This document shows, piece after piece, positions 28,841 to 36,739 of a stretch of 64,000 bases of DNA. The notes beneath the pieces were generated by a model. The model was not told where the DNA came from, searched no databases, and saw nothing but the letters and a program-made list of their open reading frames with translations. Source of the DNA: Roseisolibacter agri (GTDB taxonomy: Bacteria > Gemmatimonadota > Gemmatimonadetes > Gemmatimonadales > Gemmatimonadaceae); the NCBI RefSeq assembly GCF_030159095.1, contig NZ_BRXS01000003.1:310001-374000 (forward strand), written 5' to 3'. A program made the translations under genes and the position numbers. The stretch's first letter is position 1; each line of letters begins with the position of its first letter.

Positions 28841-30949
28841 GTGCCGCCGTCCCGATTGCAGCCGCGCCGCGCGGCCGTCCTGCTGCTCCTCGTGGTGCTC
28901 CTCGGCTGCCGCGAGGGAGCCGGACCGACTGGTGGTGGGCAGCAGCCACCACCACCCACTGCGGCCACCGTGCTGGTGCGGGGCGCGCCGACGACACCGG
29001 TTCTCGTCGGTGGCACCGTGCAGCTCGAGGCAACGGTGTTGGACGGCAGCGGTGCGCCGCTCGCTGGCCGGCCGACCGCGTGGACGACGAGTGACACGGC
29101 CATCGCGCTCGTGAGCTCGACGGGGCTGGTGACGACCGTCGGTGCGGGTCGGGTGACGATCACCGCGTCGAGCGACGGGAAGGCCGGCACCTCCGTGCTC
29201 GACGTGCGCGCCGGTGGGGCGATCGGCGCCGAAGGCGGGGTGCTGCTCATGCTCGGCGGTCGCGCGGTGCTGATCGTGCCGCGGGATGCCGTCACGCAGT
29301 CCACCACGCTGCTGCTCGCGCCGTCGACCGCGGGCGCCTCGGCGTCGCGCCTGGTCCCGGGCACCGCCTTCGAGCTCGCGCCCGAGGGGCTCACCTTCGC
29401 GTGGACGCCCACGCTCAACCTGAAGTACGACGCGGCGCGCATCCCCGCCGGCGTCCCGGCGAGCAGCCTCCGGCTCCACCTGCTCGTGGACGGCGTGTGG
29501 ACCCAGATGCGCGGGGGCGGTGTGGACACCACCACGCGTCTCGTCTACGCGCCGATCACGCGTACGGGCGTGTACGCGGTCGTCGGCATCGCCGTCGACC
29601 GGGTGACGCTGACGGGCGGTCTGGTCGGTGGTGCGCTCGTCGTCGGGCAGTCGGCGCGCCTGGGTGCCGCGACCTTCGACGCGCTCGGCACGTCGCTCGT
29701 CGGGCGCGCGGTGACGTGGCAGAGCTCCGACCCGTCCGTCGCCACCGTCGGTGCGGACGGCACCGTGACGGCCGTGGGCGCCGGCTCGGTGACCGTGACC
29801 GCGACCAGCGAGGGCCGGAGCGCGGCCACGACGCTCGCCATCCTTCCGCGCCCGACGCCCGACTGGCGCGAGGCCGTCGAGTGGACCACGTACCAGGGCA
29901 ACGCGCGGCGCACCGGCTTCGTCCCCGTCACCGCCGATCCTGCCGCGTTCCGCGAGCTCTGGGTCTCGACCCCGTTCGGCGCGCTCGCGCTCAGCCCCGT
30001 GACGACGGCCGCCGGGCAGGTGTTCGTGTCGACGGGCGCGTACTCCGGCACGTCGGTGAAGTGGACGGGCGCGGTCGACGCGCGGACCGGCGTCGTGCAG
30101 TGGTCGCGCGACTTCGGGGCCATTCACGGCGCGAACCCGCCCGCGTATGCGGACGGCACGGTGTACCTCAGCACGAGTGGCTTGAACTTCCTCTGGGCAC
30201 TCGATGCCGCGACCGGTGCGGAGCGCTTCCGCAGCCCGTACCGCAACCAGCGCTCCGCCTACTTCGCACCGGCGATCGTCGGCGGTGTGGTCTACGTCGG
30301 CGGGGGTGAGTTCGATGGCGTCTACGCGTTCGGCGCCGCGGACGGCGTGGAGCGGTGGTTCCGCTCGACGCTCCAGATCGATCGGTGGACGCCCGCCGTG
30401 GACGAGGGCGTGGTGTACCTCTACCCCAGCGCGAGCCCGCCGAAGGTGAGCGCGCTGAACGCGGCCACCGGACAGGTGCTGTTCGAGATCCGCGATCCGG
30501 GATACGACGGGCCGTTTCCGGGCCTCAACCTCGCGCCGGCACTCGGCGGATCGAACGACCTGCTCGTGACGAACAATGGTCGGCTCCTCTCGTTCGACCT
30601 GCAGCGCCGCGTGATCGGGTGGACGCAGTCGGGCGAGTACACGGGCACCGTGGCCGTCGGCGGCGGCGCCGTCTACGCGGTCAACGGCACCCAGGTGGAC
30701 GTCCGACGGCAGAGTGACGGGTCGCTGATCGGCTCCTGGACGCCGCCGGAGGGACAGGTGCGCGCCCCCGTCCTCGTGACGCGGAACCTCCTCTTCGCGA
30801 GCACGGCCGCCGCCACGTACGCCGTGGACCTCGCCACGCGGCGGCACGTGTGGAGCTATCCGGGTGGCGGCGCCCTGGCGCTGAACGCGAACGGCGTGCT
30901 GTTCATCGCGCAGGCGAACGGACGGCTCGCCGCGATCACGCTTCGCTGA
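28841..30949 (+). CDS. Lipoprotein with Ig-like (BIG2) domains and PQQ-type beta-propeller
   Basis: A 702-residue exported protein. The GTG start gives a compact lipoprotein signal, RRAAVLLLLVVLLGC; ATG starts at 28721 and 28766 would only add an Arg-rich leader. Domain order: BIG2-like Ig domain at about residues 40-125 (VGGTVQLEATVLDGSGAPL, ending TVGAGRVTITASSDGKA), a ZU5/DUF-like beta region at 130-245 (GVLLMLGGRAVLIVPRDAV), a second BIG2 domain at 250-330 (WQSSDPSVATVGADGTV), then a PQQ-like propeller at 350-702 with repeats such as GAVDARTGVVQWSRDF and WALDAATGAERF. These proteins are surface or periplasmic; no enzyme motif is visible. Confidence 0.88.
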   Translation: MPPSRLQPRRAAVLLLLVVLLGCREGAGPTGGGQQPPPPTAATVLVRGAPTTPVLVGGTVQLEATVLDGSGAPLAGRPTAWTTSDTAIALVSSTGLVTTVGAGRVTITASSDGKAGTSVLDVRAGGAIGAEGGVLLMLGGRAVLIVPRDAVTQSTTLLLAPSTAGASASRLVPGTAFELAPEGLTFAWTPTLNLKYDAARIPAGVPASSLRLHLLVDGVWTQMRGGGVDTTTRLVYAPITRTGVYAVVGIAVDRVTLTGGLVGGALVVGQSARLGAATFDALGTSLVGRAVTWQSSDPSVATVGADGTVTAVGAGSVTVTATSEGRSAATTLAILPRPTPDWREAVEWTTYQGNARRTGFVPVTADPAAFRELWVSTPFGALALSPVTTAAGQVFVSTGAYSGTSVKWTGAVDARTGVVQWSRDFGAIHGANPPAYADGTVYLSTSGLNFLWALDAATGAERFRSPYRNQRSAYFAPAIVGGVVYVGGGEFDGVYAFGAADGVERWFRSTLQIDRWTPAVDEGVVYLYPSASPPKVSALNAATGQVLFEIRDPGYDGPFPGLNLAPALGGSNDLLVTNNGRLLSFDLQRRVIGWTQSGEYTGTVAVGGGAVYAVNGTQVDVRRQSDGSLIGSWTPPEGQVRAPVLVTRNLLFASTAAATYAVDLATRRHVWSYPGGGALALNANGVLFIAQANGRLAAITLR

Positions 30950-31006
30950 ACGGGCGGACGAGGCGGCGACGCGGCACGCTGGCGCGGACCGTCTCCTGCA
31001 CGCGAC

Positions 31007-31040
31007 GACGGCCCGCTCTCCAGTTGGAGAGCGGGCCGTC
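31007..31040. terminator. Hairpin terminator, outer copy of island boundary
   Basis: A 15-bp perfect stem, GACGGCCCGCTCTCC against GGAGAGCGGGCCGTC, with a 4-base loop. The same hairpin lies at 38201-38234 next to the intact tRNA-Cys. Here it sits beside the tRNA fragment and also ends transcription from the propeller lipoprotein gene on the + strand. No U-tract is present on either side. Confidence 0.8.
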
Positions 31041-31051
31041 ATGCGTTCGAG

Positions 31052-31104
31052 AGAGGCACCGGTCGGAATCGAACCGACGAATAGCAGATATGCAGTCTGC
31101 TGCC
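31052..31104 (-). repeat. Attachment-site-like duplicate of the tRNA-Cys 3' half
   Basis: Fifty-three bases identical, apart from one mismatch, to 38245-38297, covering the anticodon stem-loop, variable region, T arm and 3' acceptor strand of tRNA-Cys. The likeness stops just 5' of the anticodon stem: here the sequence continues GCCGTTCGTGG, whereas the tRNA gene has its D arm. The mismatch changes base 37 next to the anticodon. A tRNA 3' half 7,193 bp from the intact gene in the same orientation is the classic scar of tRNA-targeted integration. It cannot be a working tRNA. Confidence 0.88.
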
Positions 31105-31325
31105 GCCGTTCGTGGCTGGTTGCGCCACGTTCGTATCTCTCGCACCGGCAGGCACTTCGCGCCAGCCCGCCATTACGCCTCTCGGCACGCGATTGCGGGG
31201 CATTCCGGGCAATTCCTGCCCAAGGGGTTTGCCTGCGCCTCCCCTACCGCGGGCGAGGATGACACCGCCGCGCCATCATGTGCCGCGCACGCGCTTGCGG
31301 ATATGGTGCGTAGCTCCCACGCCCG

Positions 31326-31856
31326 TTACCACCACGGCCCGTGCAGCCGCATTGAGGAGACCTTGCCATTCAGCCCGTTACCGCCCGAGTACCACAGAAG
31401 CAACCCGGTCCGCCTTACCCATGACGCGACCGGCGTGATCTCAAGCTGGCCAATACTTCTCTTGGCATCATCAGTCTTGATCACGATCACGAAGTCGTCG
31501 TCCGTCTTGCCCTTGGGGGAGTCATACAGGGTAATACAGGTCCCCGCCGGGCCCGTGATGGTTAGAGATCGCGTGGCGTCATTCCAGAAAACGAGTTCGG
31601 CGAAGGACTTCTTGGCGCGCGCCGCCCGAACGAAGTGTGCGTCGCCCTTTGTGTCATCGTCATCGAACAGCGAGCAGAACACGTCAGCCGCCCGCGTTTC
31701 TTCAAACGTCAGCAGCCGCGGACAGCCCTCGGGCAGCCCCCGCGGACGCTTAGGGCGCGGCGGCGGGACCGGGGGGCGCGGGATCGGCCACAGCACCGCC
31801 TCTGCGGGGCTGTTGAGGGTAGGCTGCGAGTGCCCGTGATCGTTGTCGTGCTTCAC
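31326..31856 (-). CDS. Hypothetical island protein, 176 aa
   Basis: A soluble protein with a Pro/Arg-rich N-terminal stretch (IPRPPVPPPRPKRPRGLPEG) followed by about 120 residues with alternating strands: LLTFEETRAADVFCSLFDDD, SLTITGPAGTCITLYDSPKG, DDFVIVIKTDD, GLLLWYSGGNGLNGK. Two cysteines are present. The GTG start has an ideal GGAGG seven bases upstream, so this is a real gene. No family is recognised. It is transcribed toward the left island edge, away from the other cargo. Confidence 0.7.
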   Translation of the reverse strand: MKHDNDHGHSQPTLNSPAEAVLWPIPRPPVPPPRPKRPRGLPEGCPRLLTFEETRAADVFCSLFDDDDTKGDAHFVRAARAKKSFAELVFWNDATRSLTITGPAGTCITLYDSPKGKTDDDFVIVIKTDDAKRSIGQLEITPVASWVRRTGLLLWYSGGNGLNGKVSSMRLHGPWW

Positions 31857-31924
31857 GTACCAGCCTCCGTGGGTGAGCGTCAGAGGGCCGGGCGCCGGGA
31901 CGGTCGCAGCGCGGCCACGCTAAC

Positions 31925-32137
31925 ATGTACCGACCCGCCAGATTGGCTAGTGCCAGGATCGGTGGCCACGAGCCCGGCGCACCGCTGTCGCGCCTCGCGC
32001 GCGTGGTCGCGGCGCACCATGCCGACGATCCGTCAGTGCCCGCCGTGCTGGCGTGGATCGAGCGCCGCCAACGACAGCTCGCCGCGCCGTCCGTGTTCGC
32101 GGCAGGGCACACGGGCGCCCACCGTGCCCGCCTATGA
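31925..32137 (+). CDS. Small hypothetical island protein, 70 aa
   Basis: A short Arg/Ala/His-rich frame including PLSRLARVVAAHHADDPSVP and VLAWIERRQRQL, likely helical. No clear ribosome site precedes the ATG at 31925. Its stop overlaps the ATG of the next frame by four bases (ATGA), a typical operon junction that supports both frames. No family is recognised. It could also be a chance frame. Confidence 0.45.
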   Translation: MYRPARLASARIGGHEPGAPLSRLARVVAAHHADDPSVPAVLAWIERRQRQLAAPSVFAAGHTGAHRARL

Positions 32138-32427
32138 GGCCCCAGCGTCCCCGTCGTCGGCCGCCGTGGCTGCGGCTCGTGAGGGACCACCCGGCGCTGC
32201 TCATGCGGGTCGATTTGGCCGCCGTCGACCACGTGGCGGCCGCGCTGGGGCGCGCCGCGACCGATCCCCGCCACAGGCCGGCCGACCGCCAGCTGTTCGA
32301 GCAGGCGCACGACGTCGACCAGGTGTTGCGGGCGGGCGGCCGCGAATGGGAAGCGTTCACCGCCGCACAGCTCGCGTTGCGGCTGCGGGAGGCGTTGAAG
32401 CCTCAGCCGCCATCGAGGGGCGCGTGA
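32134..32427 (+). CDS. Small hypothetical island protein, 97 aa
   Basis: It starts inside the stop of the preceding small gene. The sequence begins with a basic stretch MRPQRPRRRPPWLRLV and continues as a helical region: LLMRVDLAAVDHVAAALGRA, RQLFEQAHDVDQVL, WEAFTAAQLALRLREAL. The basic start plus amphipathic helices could bind nucleic acid, but no known motif is present. It is followed by a 130-bp gap and then the c-di-GMP riboswitch. Confidence 0.5.
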   Translation: MRPQRPRRRPPWLRLVRDHPALLMRVDLAAVDHVAAALGRAATDPRHRPADRQLFEQAHDVDQVLRAGGREWEAFTAAQLALRLREALKPQPPSRGA

Positions 32428-32559
32428 CACCGCGTGACGCGAGGCCTGCCAGCTCGTCACGGGTTTCGGTGAGCATAACGCGGGTTGCCCCGCGCGTGCC
32501 CGCCGCTCGGTAAACGCGGTCAGCCGCGTCCCATCCGGCAGGATCGTGACCCTCCGTGC

Positions 32560-32658
32560 AAGGGGAAGCGACAAAGGCAAACCCGACGAAAGTCGGCGAC
32601 GCAAAGCTACGAGGCTACCGCAGCGAGATCGCTGCCATGCCAGTCGGGCTGCCGTCAC
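32560..32658 (+). ncRNA. Cyclic-di-GMP class I riboswitch (GEMM-I)
   Basis: The conserved core of the class I c-di-GMP aptamer is present in order: AAAGGCAAACC, a P2-type helix CGAC-GAAA-GTCG capped by the GAAA tetraloop, GCGACGCAAAGC, a GGCTACC segment that can serve as tetraloop receptor side, a third helix GCAGCGA-GATCGCTGC, and the closing GTCGGGCTGCCG. This matches the well-known Vc2 aptamer block for block. It is on the + strand directly upstream of the small membrane gene at 32685. Ligand binding is inferred from the motif. Confidence 0.9.
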
Positions 32659-32663
32659 TTCCA

Positions 32664-32679
32664 TAGCCCGGGAGGGCTA
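32664..32679 (+). promoter_or_regulatory. Shine-Dalgarno-sequestering hairpin after the riboswitch
   Basis: TAGCCC (32664-32669) pairs with GGGCTA (32674-32679) around GGGA. The stem contains the ribosome site GGGAGGG that lies eight to nine bases before the ATG at 32685. This looks like the expression platform of the c-di-GMP riboswitch, controlling translation rather than termination. Whether ligand opens or closes it is not evident from sequence. Confidence 0.65.
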
Positions 32680-32684
32680 CTTGT

Positions 32685-33008
32685 ATGCATCCGCTTTGGC
32701 GGGATGTAGTGGTTGCCAGCGCGCTCGTCGTCGTGCTTGTGACCTTGCTGGTGTGCCTCGCTGCGATCGCACACACGATGATCGTGCAACGAGCCGCGCT
32801 CGAGCGCGCGCGCATTCAGGCAGCGGCCGATCTCGCCACTCTGCGCACGACCTGCGGGCGCAGTGCAACCGTCGTGGTGCGACGGCAGCATTCAGAGCGA
32901 ATCCAGCACGTCATACCGGACGCGAGCCCTGCCCTCTCGGCCCTCGCGATGCGCCGAACAGTCACTTCATGGCCGCGAGCAGGGGCCGCAAAGTCTCGGC
33001 ACGAGTGA
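32685..33008 (+). CDS. Riboswitch-controlled small membrane protein
   Basis: A 107-residue protein with a single strong membrane helix at about residues 8-31 (DVVVASALVVVLVTLLVCLA), then a helical region rich in Arg and Ala (ERARIQAAADLATLRTTC) and a less ordered tail. The N-terminus before the helix is short (MHPLWR) and lacks a prepilin or signal-peptidase pattern, so it should stay anchored with the C-terminus in the periplasm, or the reverse. The gene follows a c-di-GMP riboswitch and a Shine-Dalgarno hairpin. The last 15 residues overlap a minus-strand gene fragment, so the real stop may have shifted. No family is recognised. Confidence 0.6.
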   Translation: MHPLWRDVVVASALVVVLVTLLVCLAAIAHTMIVQRAALERARIQAAADLATLRTTCGRSATVVVRRQHSERIQHVIPDASPALSALAMRRTVTSWPRAGAAKSRHE

Positions 33009-33150
33009 CGACGAAGTCGTGCGCCAACAGGTCGGCCGCCATTTCGTGCTGACTGTACCCGCTCGGGCAACCGTCGCCCTTGGGGACCACCAAGGCGTGC
33101 CGCGGGTCGGGGCTGCAAGAACGTTTGTGAGTGCCGCTGCGCTCCTCGCC
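32962..33150 (-). pseudogene. Fragment of a broken gene on the minus strand
   Basis: A frame of about 60 codons without a usable start reads protein-like to its stop: RHALVVPKGDGCPSG, then YSQHEMAADLLAHDF and VVTRAETLRPLLAAMK. Upstream, coherent sequence seems to resume in another frame (SLADGFLWLGWSDVVQIND), which would make this the 3' part of a frameshifted gene. No family is recognised. It could be chance; the gap 33009-33389 otherwise holds nothing I can name. Confidence 0.3.
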
Positions 33151-33389
33151 AATAGTTCAAGGCGTAACCCTTAGCGCGGTCGTTGATCTGGACTACGTCC
33201 GACCATCCTAGCCACAAGAATCCATCCGCCAAACTCGCATGACGGTTCCGCGCGAGACGAGGCCACATAAGGGGGAGCTGTGCGCTGGCGCTGTGCTCGG
33301 CCACCACTGGCATCTTGCGCGCCCGGAGGGGGGGGCCAAACATTGGCCGCGTCCCCTCCTCCTGTTTCGTCAGTCTTGCCGCAACTCGT

Positions 33390-35981
33390 ATGCTGCCCGG
33401 TGCTGTTCTCCCCCGCACCCCGTTGATCGCAGGCACGCTCCTTCAGGGGCAGTTCCGCGTTGAACGGGTGCTGGGCCAACCCGGAGGTTTCGGTATCACC
33501 TACCGGGCGATGGATGAAGACCTGCGCATCCCGGTAGCGCTGAAGGAATACATTCCCATCGACATTGCATACCGCGGTGCCGATGGGTTGGCCGTGCAGA
33601 CACCGAGCGGGCAAGCGACTGAGATCTACAACGACTATCTCGCGCGCTTTCTAGATGAGGCGCGCACGCTTGCCCAAATCGACCATCCGAGCGTAGTGCG
33701 GGTACGCGCCTTCTTTCGAGACCATGGGACGGCGTACCTGGTGATGGATTACTACGAGGGCGAGACCCTCGAGGAGTATGCGGGCCGCCATGGCGGACGA
33801 GTGCACTGGGAAGTGGCAACACAGATGGTGCTGGAGCTTCTGGACGGGTTGGAAGCGGTGCATGCGCGGGGAATCCTGCATCGGGATGTAAAGCCACAGA
33901 ACGTCTATCTCACGACGGCTGGCCGGGTGGTGCTGCTCGATTTTGGAGCCGCTCGCGAGGTAGTTGGTGAGCACAGTCGTTCGATGACGATGATCCTCAG
34001 CGGAGGCTACGCGCCCATCGAGCAGTACAGCACGAAGGGCCGCGAACAGGGGCCGTGGACCGACGTGTACGCCTGCGCCGCGACGCTCTACCGCCTCATT
34101 ACCGGAGTGCGGGTGCCGGATGCCGTAGACCGCATCGGCGAGGCGAGGCTCCTCTCGACGCGAGCGCATGTGCGCGATGTGCCGCCGGATATCGACGCGG
34201 CGATTACGTGGGGGCTTGCGGTGCACGCGCGAGATCGCCCTCGGTCTGCGTCGAGCTACGCCGCGATGATTCGAAGTGCCCTCGATGGGACCGCTAGAGC
34301 TCCACGGGCCGTGCCAGCAGCACATCCTCCGAAGGCAGTCCCGCCGGCTCGGAGGGCGGTGCATGCGCCGACGGCGTCCGACACGGAGACTAGTAAAGTC
34401 CGCGAGTTGCACTCTCTTCCGCTGCGGATGGGAGTGATGGGGGACTTCGCGGGCGGGGCCGATCTGCACGGTCGGTCTCTAAGAGATCGCGCCTTCATGC
34501 GGATCGACACGGAGTGCTTCGGCGAAGTCATGGCCAGCATCGGCCCCCGCCTCACGCTGTCTGTCGCGGATCAGCACACGGGAGGCGGCGCGAGGGTCGA
34601 CGTCGAGCTGCGGTTTCGGAGTATTGCGGACTTCTCCCCTGACGAAATCGTGCGGCAGGTCGACGTGCTGCGCCAACTGTGGGTTGTGGGGGACGATCAG
34701 CTCCGCGCTCGACAGCTCGACAGTATTCTCCACCACCCCGAGTTTCAGCGGCTTGAGGCGAGCTGGCGCGGGTTATGGTATCTCGTGTCGCGCTCGGGTG
34801 AGGGCGTCCTGATCGACGTACTCAGCGTCACGAAGCGGGAGCTTCGGAGCGACTTGCTCGGCGTCCAGGGTGTCGAGGAGAGCGCGCTGTTCGAGAAGAT
34901 CTATACGGCGCCGCTGGCCTCGGGAGATATCCCGTTCGCGACACTCGTGGGCGATTACGAGTTCGGGTGCGATTATCGGGACCCCCCCGAAGTGCTCAGT
35001 CGCCTTGCGCGCGTGGCGGCCGCGGCGCACGCGCCGTTCATCTCGTCGGCGTCGCCGAAGATGTTCCTGGCCGACCGCTTCACCGACCTTGAACGGTATC
35101 CCGATCTGACCAAGATCTTCAACGCTGCGTCGTACGCGCCGTGGAAGGCATTTCGGCGGACCGAGGAGGCTCGGTACGTGGCGCTAACGTGCCCGCGCGT
35201 GCTGCTGCGCGAGCCGTACGGACGCGACGCCATGGCGGATGGTCGTCCGTACGACGAGGGCATCGACACCGATGATTTGCGCACTTACTTGTGGGGAAAC
35301 GCGGCGTACGTGCTCGCCGCGTGTATGTCGCGGGCGTTCACGACACACGGCTGGTGTGCGGAGATCTGCGGCGTCGCGCGCAGCGGGCTGGTGGATGGCC
35401 TCGCGGTGCACCATGTAGGCGGCAAGACGGGCGAGCCGGCGATAATCGGCCCCACCGACTGGGACGTCTGGGATGGGCGCGTGCGCGATCTACACGAGCT
35501 TGGCTTTGCGCTGCTGCAACAGTATGGGCCGGCGCCGCGGGTGCGCTTCTTCAGCGTGCCGTCCACGCAGCACCCAAAGGTGTACCTTGAGCCCGAGGCG
35601 ACCGCCTTCGCGCGGACCGCAGCCGACCTGCGGTACGTCTTGGCGGTGTCGCGGTACGCGCATATCATCCGAGTGCTGATGCGCGCTCACGGCAGCAAGC
35701 TCACGTCAGCCAGCGAGGTCGAGTCGTTCCTGAATGCGTCGCTCCAAGATCACGTGGCCCCTCCGGCCGAGCACGGGGGGGCAAACGCGAGGCGCCCGCT
35801 GGCCGAGGCACGCGTCGAAGTGCTCACGATCCCGGATCAGCCCGGCCGGTATCGCGCAGTGGCGTTTCTCAAGCCGATCTTCCAGCTAGCGCCCACAGCG
35901 CTTGCGCATCGCGTCGTCGTCGATCTCCCAGCGGTGGGAACTAGCGTGGCAACGGGGGGCTCCCTTGGCCAGTTGCCGTGA
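33390..35981 (+). CDS. Ser/Thr protein kinase fused to TssB and TssC type VI sheath domains
   Basis: An 863-residue three-part protein. Residues 20-295 are a Hanks-type kinase: glycine loop GQPGGFGITY (29-38), Lys52, Glu90, catalytic HRDVKPQN (164-171) and DFG (184-186), all intact. A Pro/Ala linker follows. Residues 341-435 match TssB/VipA from the strand LPLRMGVMGDFAG through LRDRAFMRID, EVMASIGPRLTLSV and RSIADFSPDEIVRQVDVL. Residues 440-855 match TssC/VipB: ILHHPEFQRLEASWRGLWYL, LVGDYEF, AAHAPFISSASP, LTKIFNAASYAPWKAFR and the C-terminal PIFQLAPT. The usual N-terminal strand of TssB, the TssB C-terminal helix and the TssC N-terminal arm are missing. The ATG at 33390 fits the kinase; one 25 codons upstream exists. 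No other type VI gene is in the window. Confidence 0.9.
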   Translation: MLPGAVLPRTPLIAGTLLQGQFRVERVLGQPGGFGITYRAMDEDLRIPVALKEYIPIDIAYRGADGLAVQTPSGQATEIYNDYLARFLDEARTLAQIDHPSVVRVRAFFRDHGTAYLVMDYYEGETLEEYAGRHGGRVHWEVATQMVLELLDGLEAVHARGILHRDVKPQNVYLTTAGRVVLLDFGAAREVVGEHSRSMTMILSGGYAPIEQYSTKGREQGPWTDVYACAATLYRLITGVRVPDAVDRIGEARLLSTRAHVRDVPPDIDAAITWGLAVHARDRPRSASSYAAMIRSALDGTARAPRAVPAAHPPKAVPPARRAVHAPTASDTETSKVRELHSLPLRMGVMGDFAGGADLHGRSLRDRAFMRIDTECFGEVMASIGPRLTLSVADQHTGGGARVDVELRFRSIADFSPDEIVRQVDVLRQLWVVGDDQLRARQLDSILHHPEFQRLEASWRGLWYLVSRSGEGVLIDVLSVTKRELRSDLLGVQGVEESALFEKIYTAPLASGDIPFATLVGDYEFGCDYRDPPEVLSRLARVAAAAHAPFISSASPKMFLADRFTDLERYPDLTKIFNAASYAPWKAFRRTEEARYVALTCPRVLLREPYGRDAMADGRPYDEGIDTDDLRTYLWGNAAYVLAACMSRAFTTHGWCAEICGVARSGLVDGLAVHHVGGKTGEPAIIGPTDWDVWDGRVRDLHELGFALLQQYGPAPRVRFFSVPSTQHPKVYLEPEATAFARTAADLRYVLAVSRYAHIIRVLMRAHGSKLTSASEVESFLNASLQDHVAPPAEHGGANARRPLAEARVEVLTIPDQPGRYRAVAFLKPIFQLAPTALAHRVVVDLPAVGTSVATGGSLGQLP

Positions 35982-36156
35982 TTTGGGACTCACACGACTA
36001 AGAAACGTCCGCCTGGCGCAGAGGCCGAGCGCTGGTATGCGGCGAGCTCGTAGCACTCGTCCGGTTGGGCGCTGGCTCGTTACAGACGCTGCGTGCGAAG
36101 CGTTTCCGCTCCGCCCTGGCAGCCTACCGAGCGTTCGGCAGCACACTGGTGAGTGA

Positions 36157-36549
36157 ATGTCTGCAGACTGGTATGCCACCGCCTCGGGGCGCACCGTGCT
36201 CCTCGAGCAGTTCCGCCTCGAGCGCTTCGCGCTCGGGGTGCTCGAGGGGCGGCCCGACATCATCCGCGCGCGCCAGCTCGCCGAGCTCCCGGCACGAATG
36301 CGGAAGGCCTTCCCAGGGAACGCCGGTCAGCTGATCCTCGAGCCGCCACCCGCCGACGAGGTCCCGTACCCGCCCTGGGTGCTTGCGGCTTCGCTCCACT
36401 CCTCCGAGCCCGTCGGCGCCGACGCCGACTGCTCGGCGCTAGTGGTGGTGTGGTTCGCCACCGACGTGCCAACGGACTTGCGGGCGATGCTCCGCGAGAC
36501 GCTCCGGCACGTAGCGTGGGAGGCGCACGCCGCCGATGGGTGGTACTAA
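36157..36549 (+). CDS. Hypothetical island protein, 130 aa
   Basis: A soluble protein of mixed helix and strand, beginning MSADWYATASGRTVLLEQF, with an inner RARQLAELPARMRKAF helix, the strand SALVVVWFATDVP and an amphipathic C-terminal LRAMLRETLRHVAWEAHA ending in DGWY. It is acidic and Trp-rich. It lies 175 bp after the kinase-TssB-TssC gene on the same strand and may share its transcript. No family is recognised. A role as partner or regulator of the fusion protein is only positional inference. Confidence 0.6.
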   Translation: MSADWYATASGRTVLLEQFRLERFALGVLEGRPDIIRARQLAELPARMRKAFPGNAGQLILEPPPADEVPYPPWVLAASLHSSEPVGADADCSALVVVWFATDVPTDLRAMLRETLRHVAWEAHAADGWY

Positions 36550-36739
36550 ACGCTGCGAGCCCGCCAAGTCCCACGCGTGTTGCCGAACGTGGCGTTGCAG
36601 CTGACATAGAAGCCAGGGAGTTGCCTCGCCTTTGACTCGGCAAGTTGCCTTGCTACGCAGCTGAACTTGCGGTGTCAGGTGCCACCACACTCGTTCGCGG
36701 CGTCGTGCTGTCCGCGGCGTACTTCCCTCTCAGGCATAC

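Noticed and set aside
31052-31126. A second tRNA-Cys gene at the left island edge
   Set aside because: Only the 3' half matches; the D arm and 5' acceptor strand are absent, and the 5' continuation cannot pair with the acceptor strand.
33390-35981. A sequencing or assembly artefact joining a kinase gene to a type VI tssBC pair
   Set aside because: The frame is unbroken, codon use is even across both joints, and the linker is typical; TssB and TssC are trimmed at their ends as expected for a true fusion, not simply abutted.
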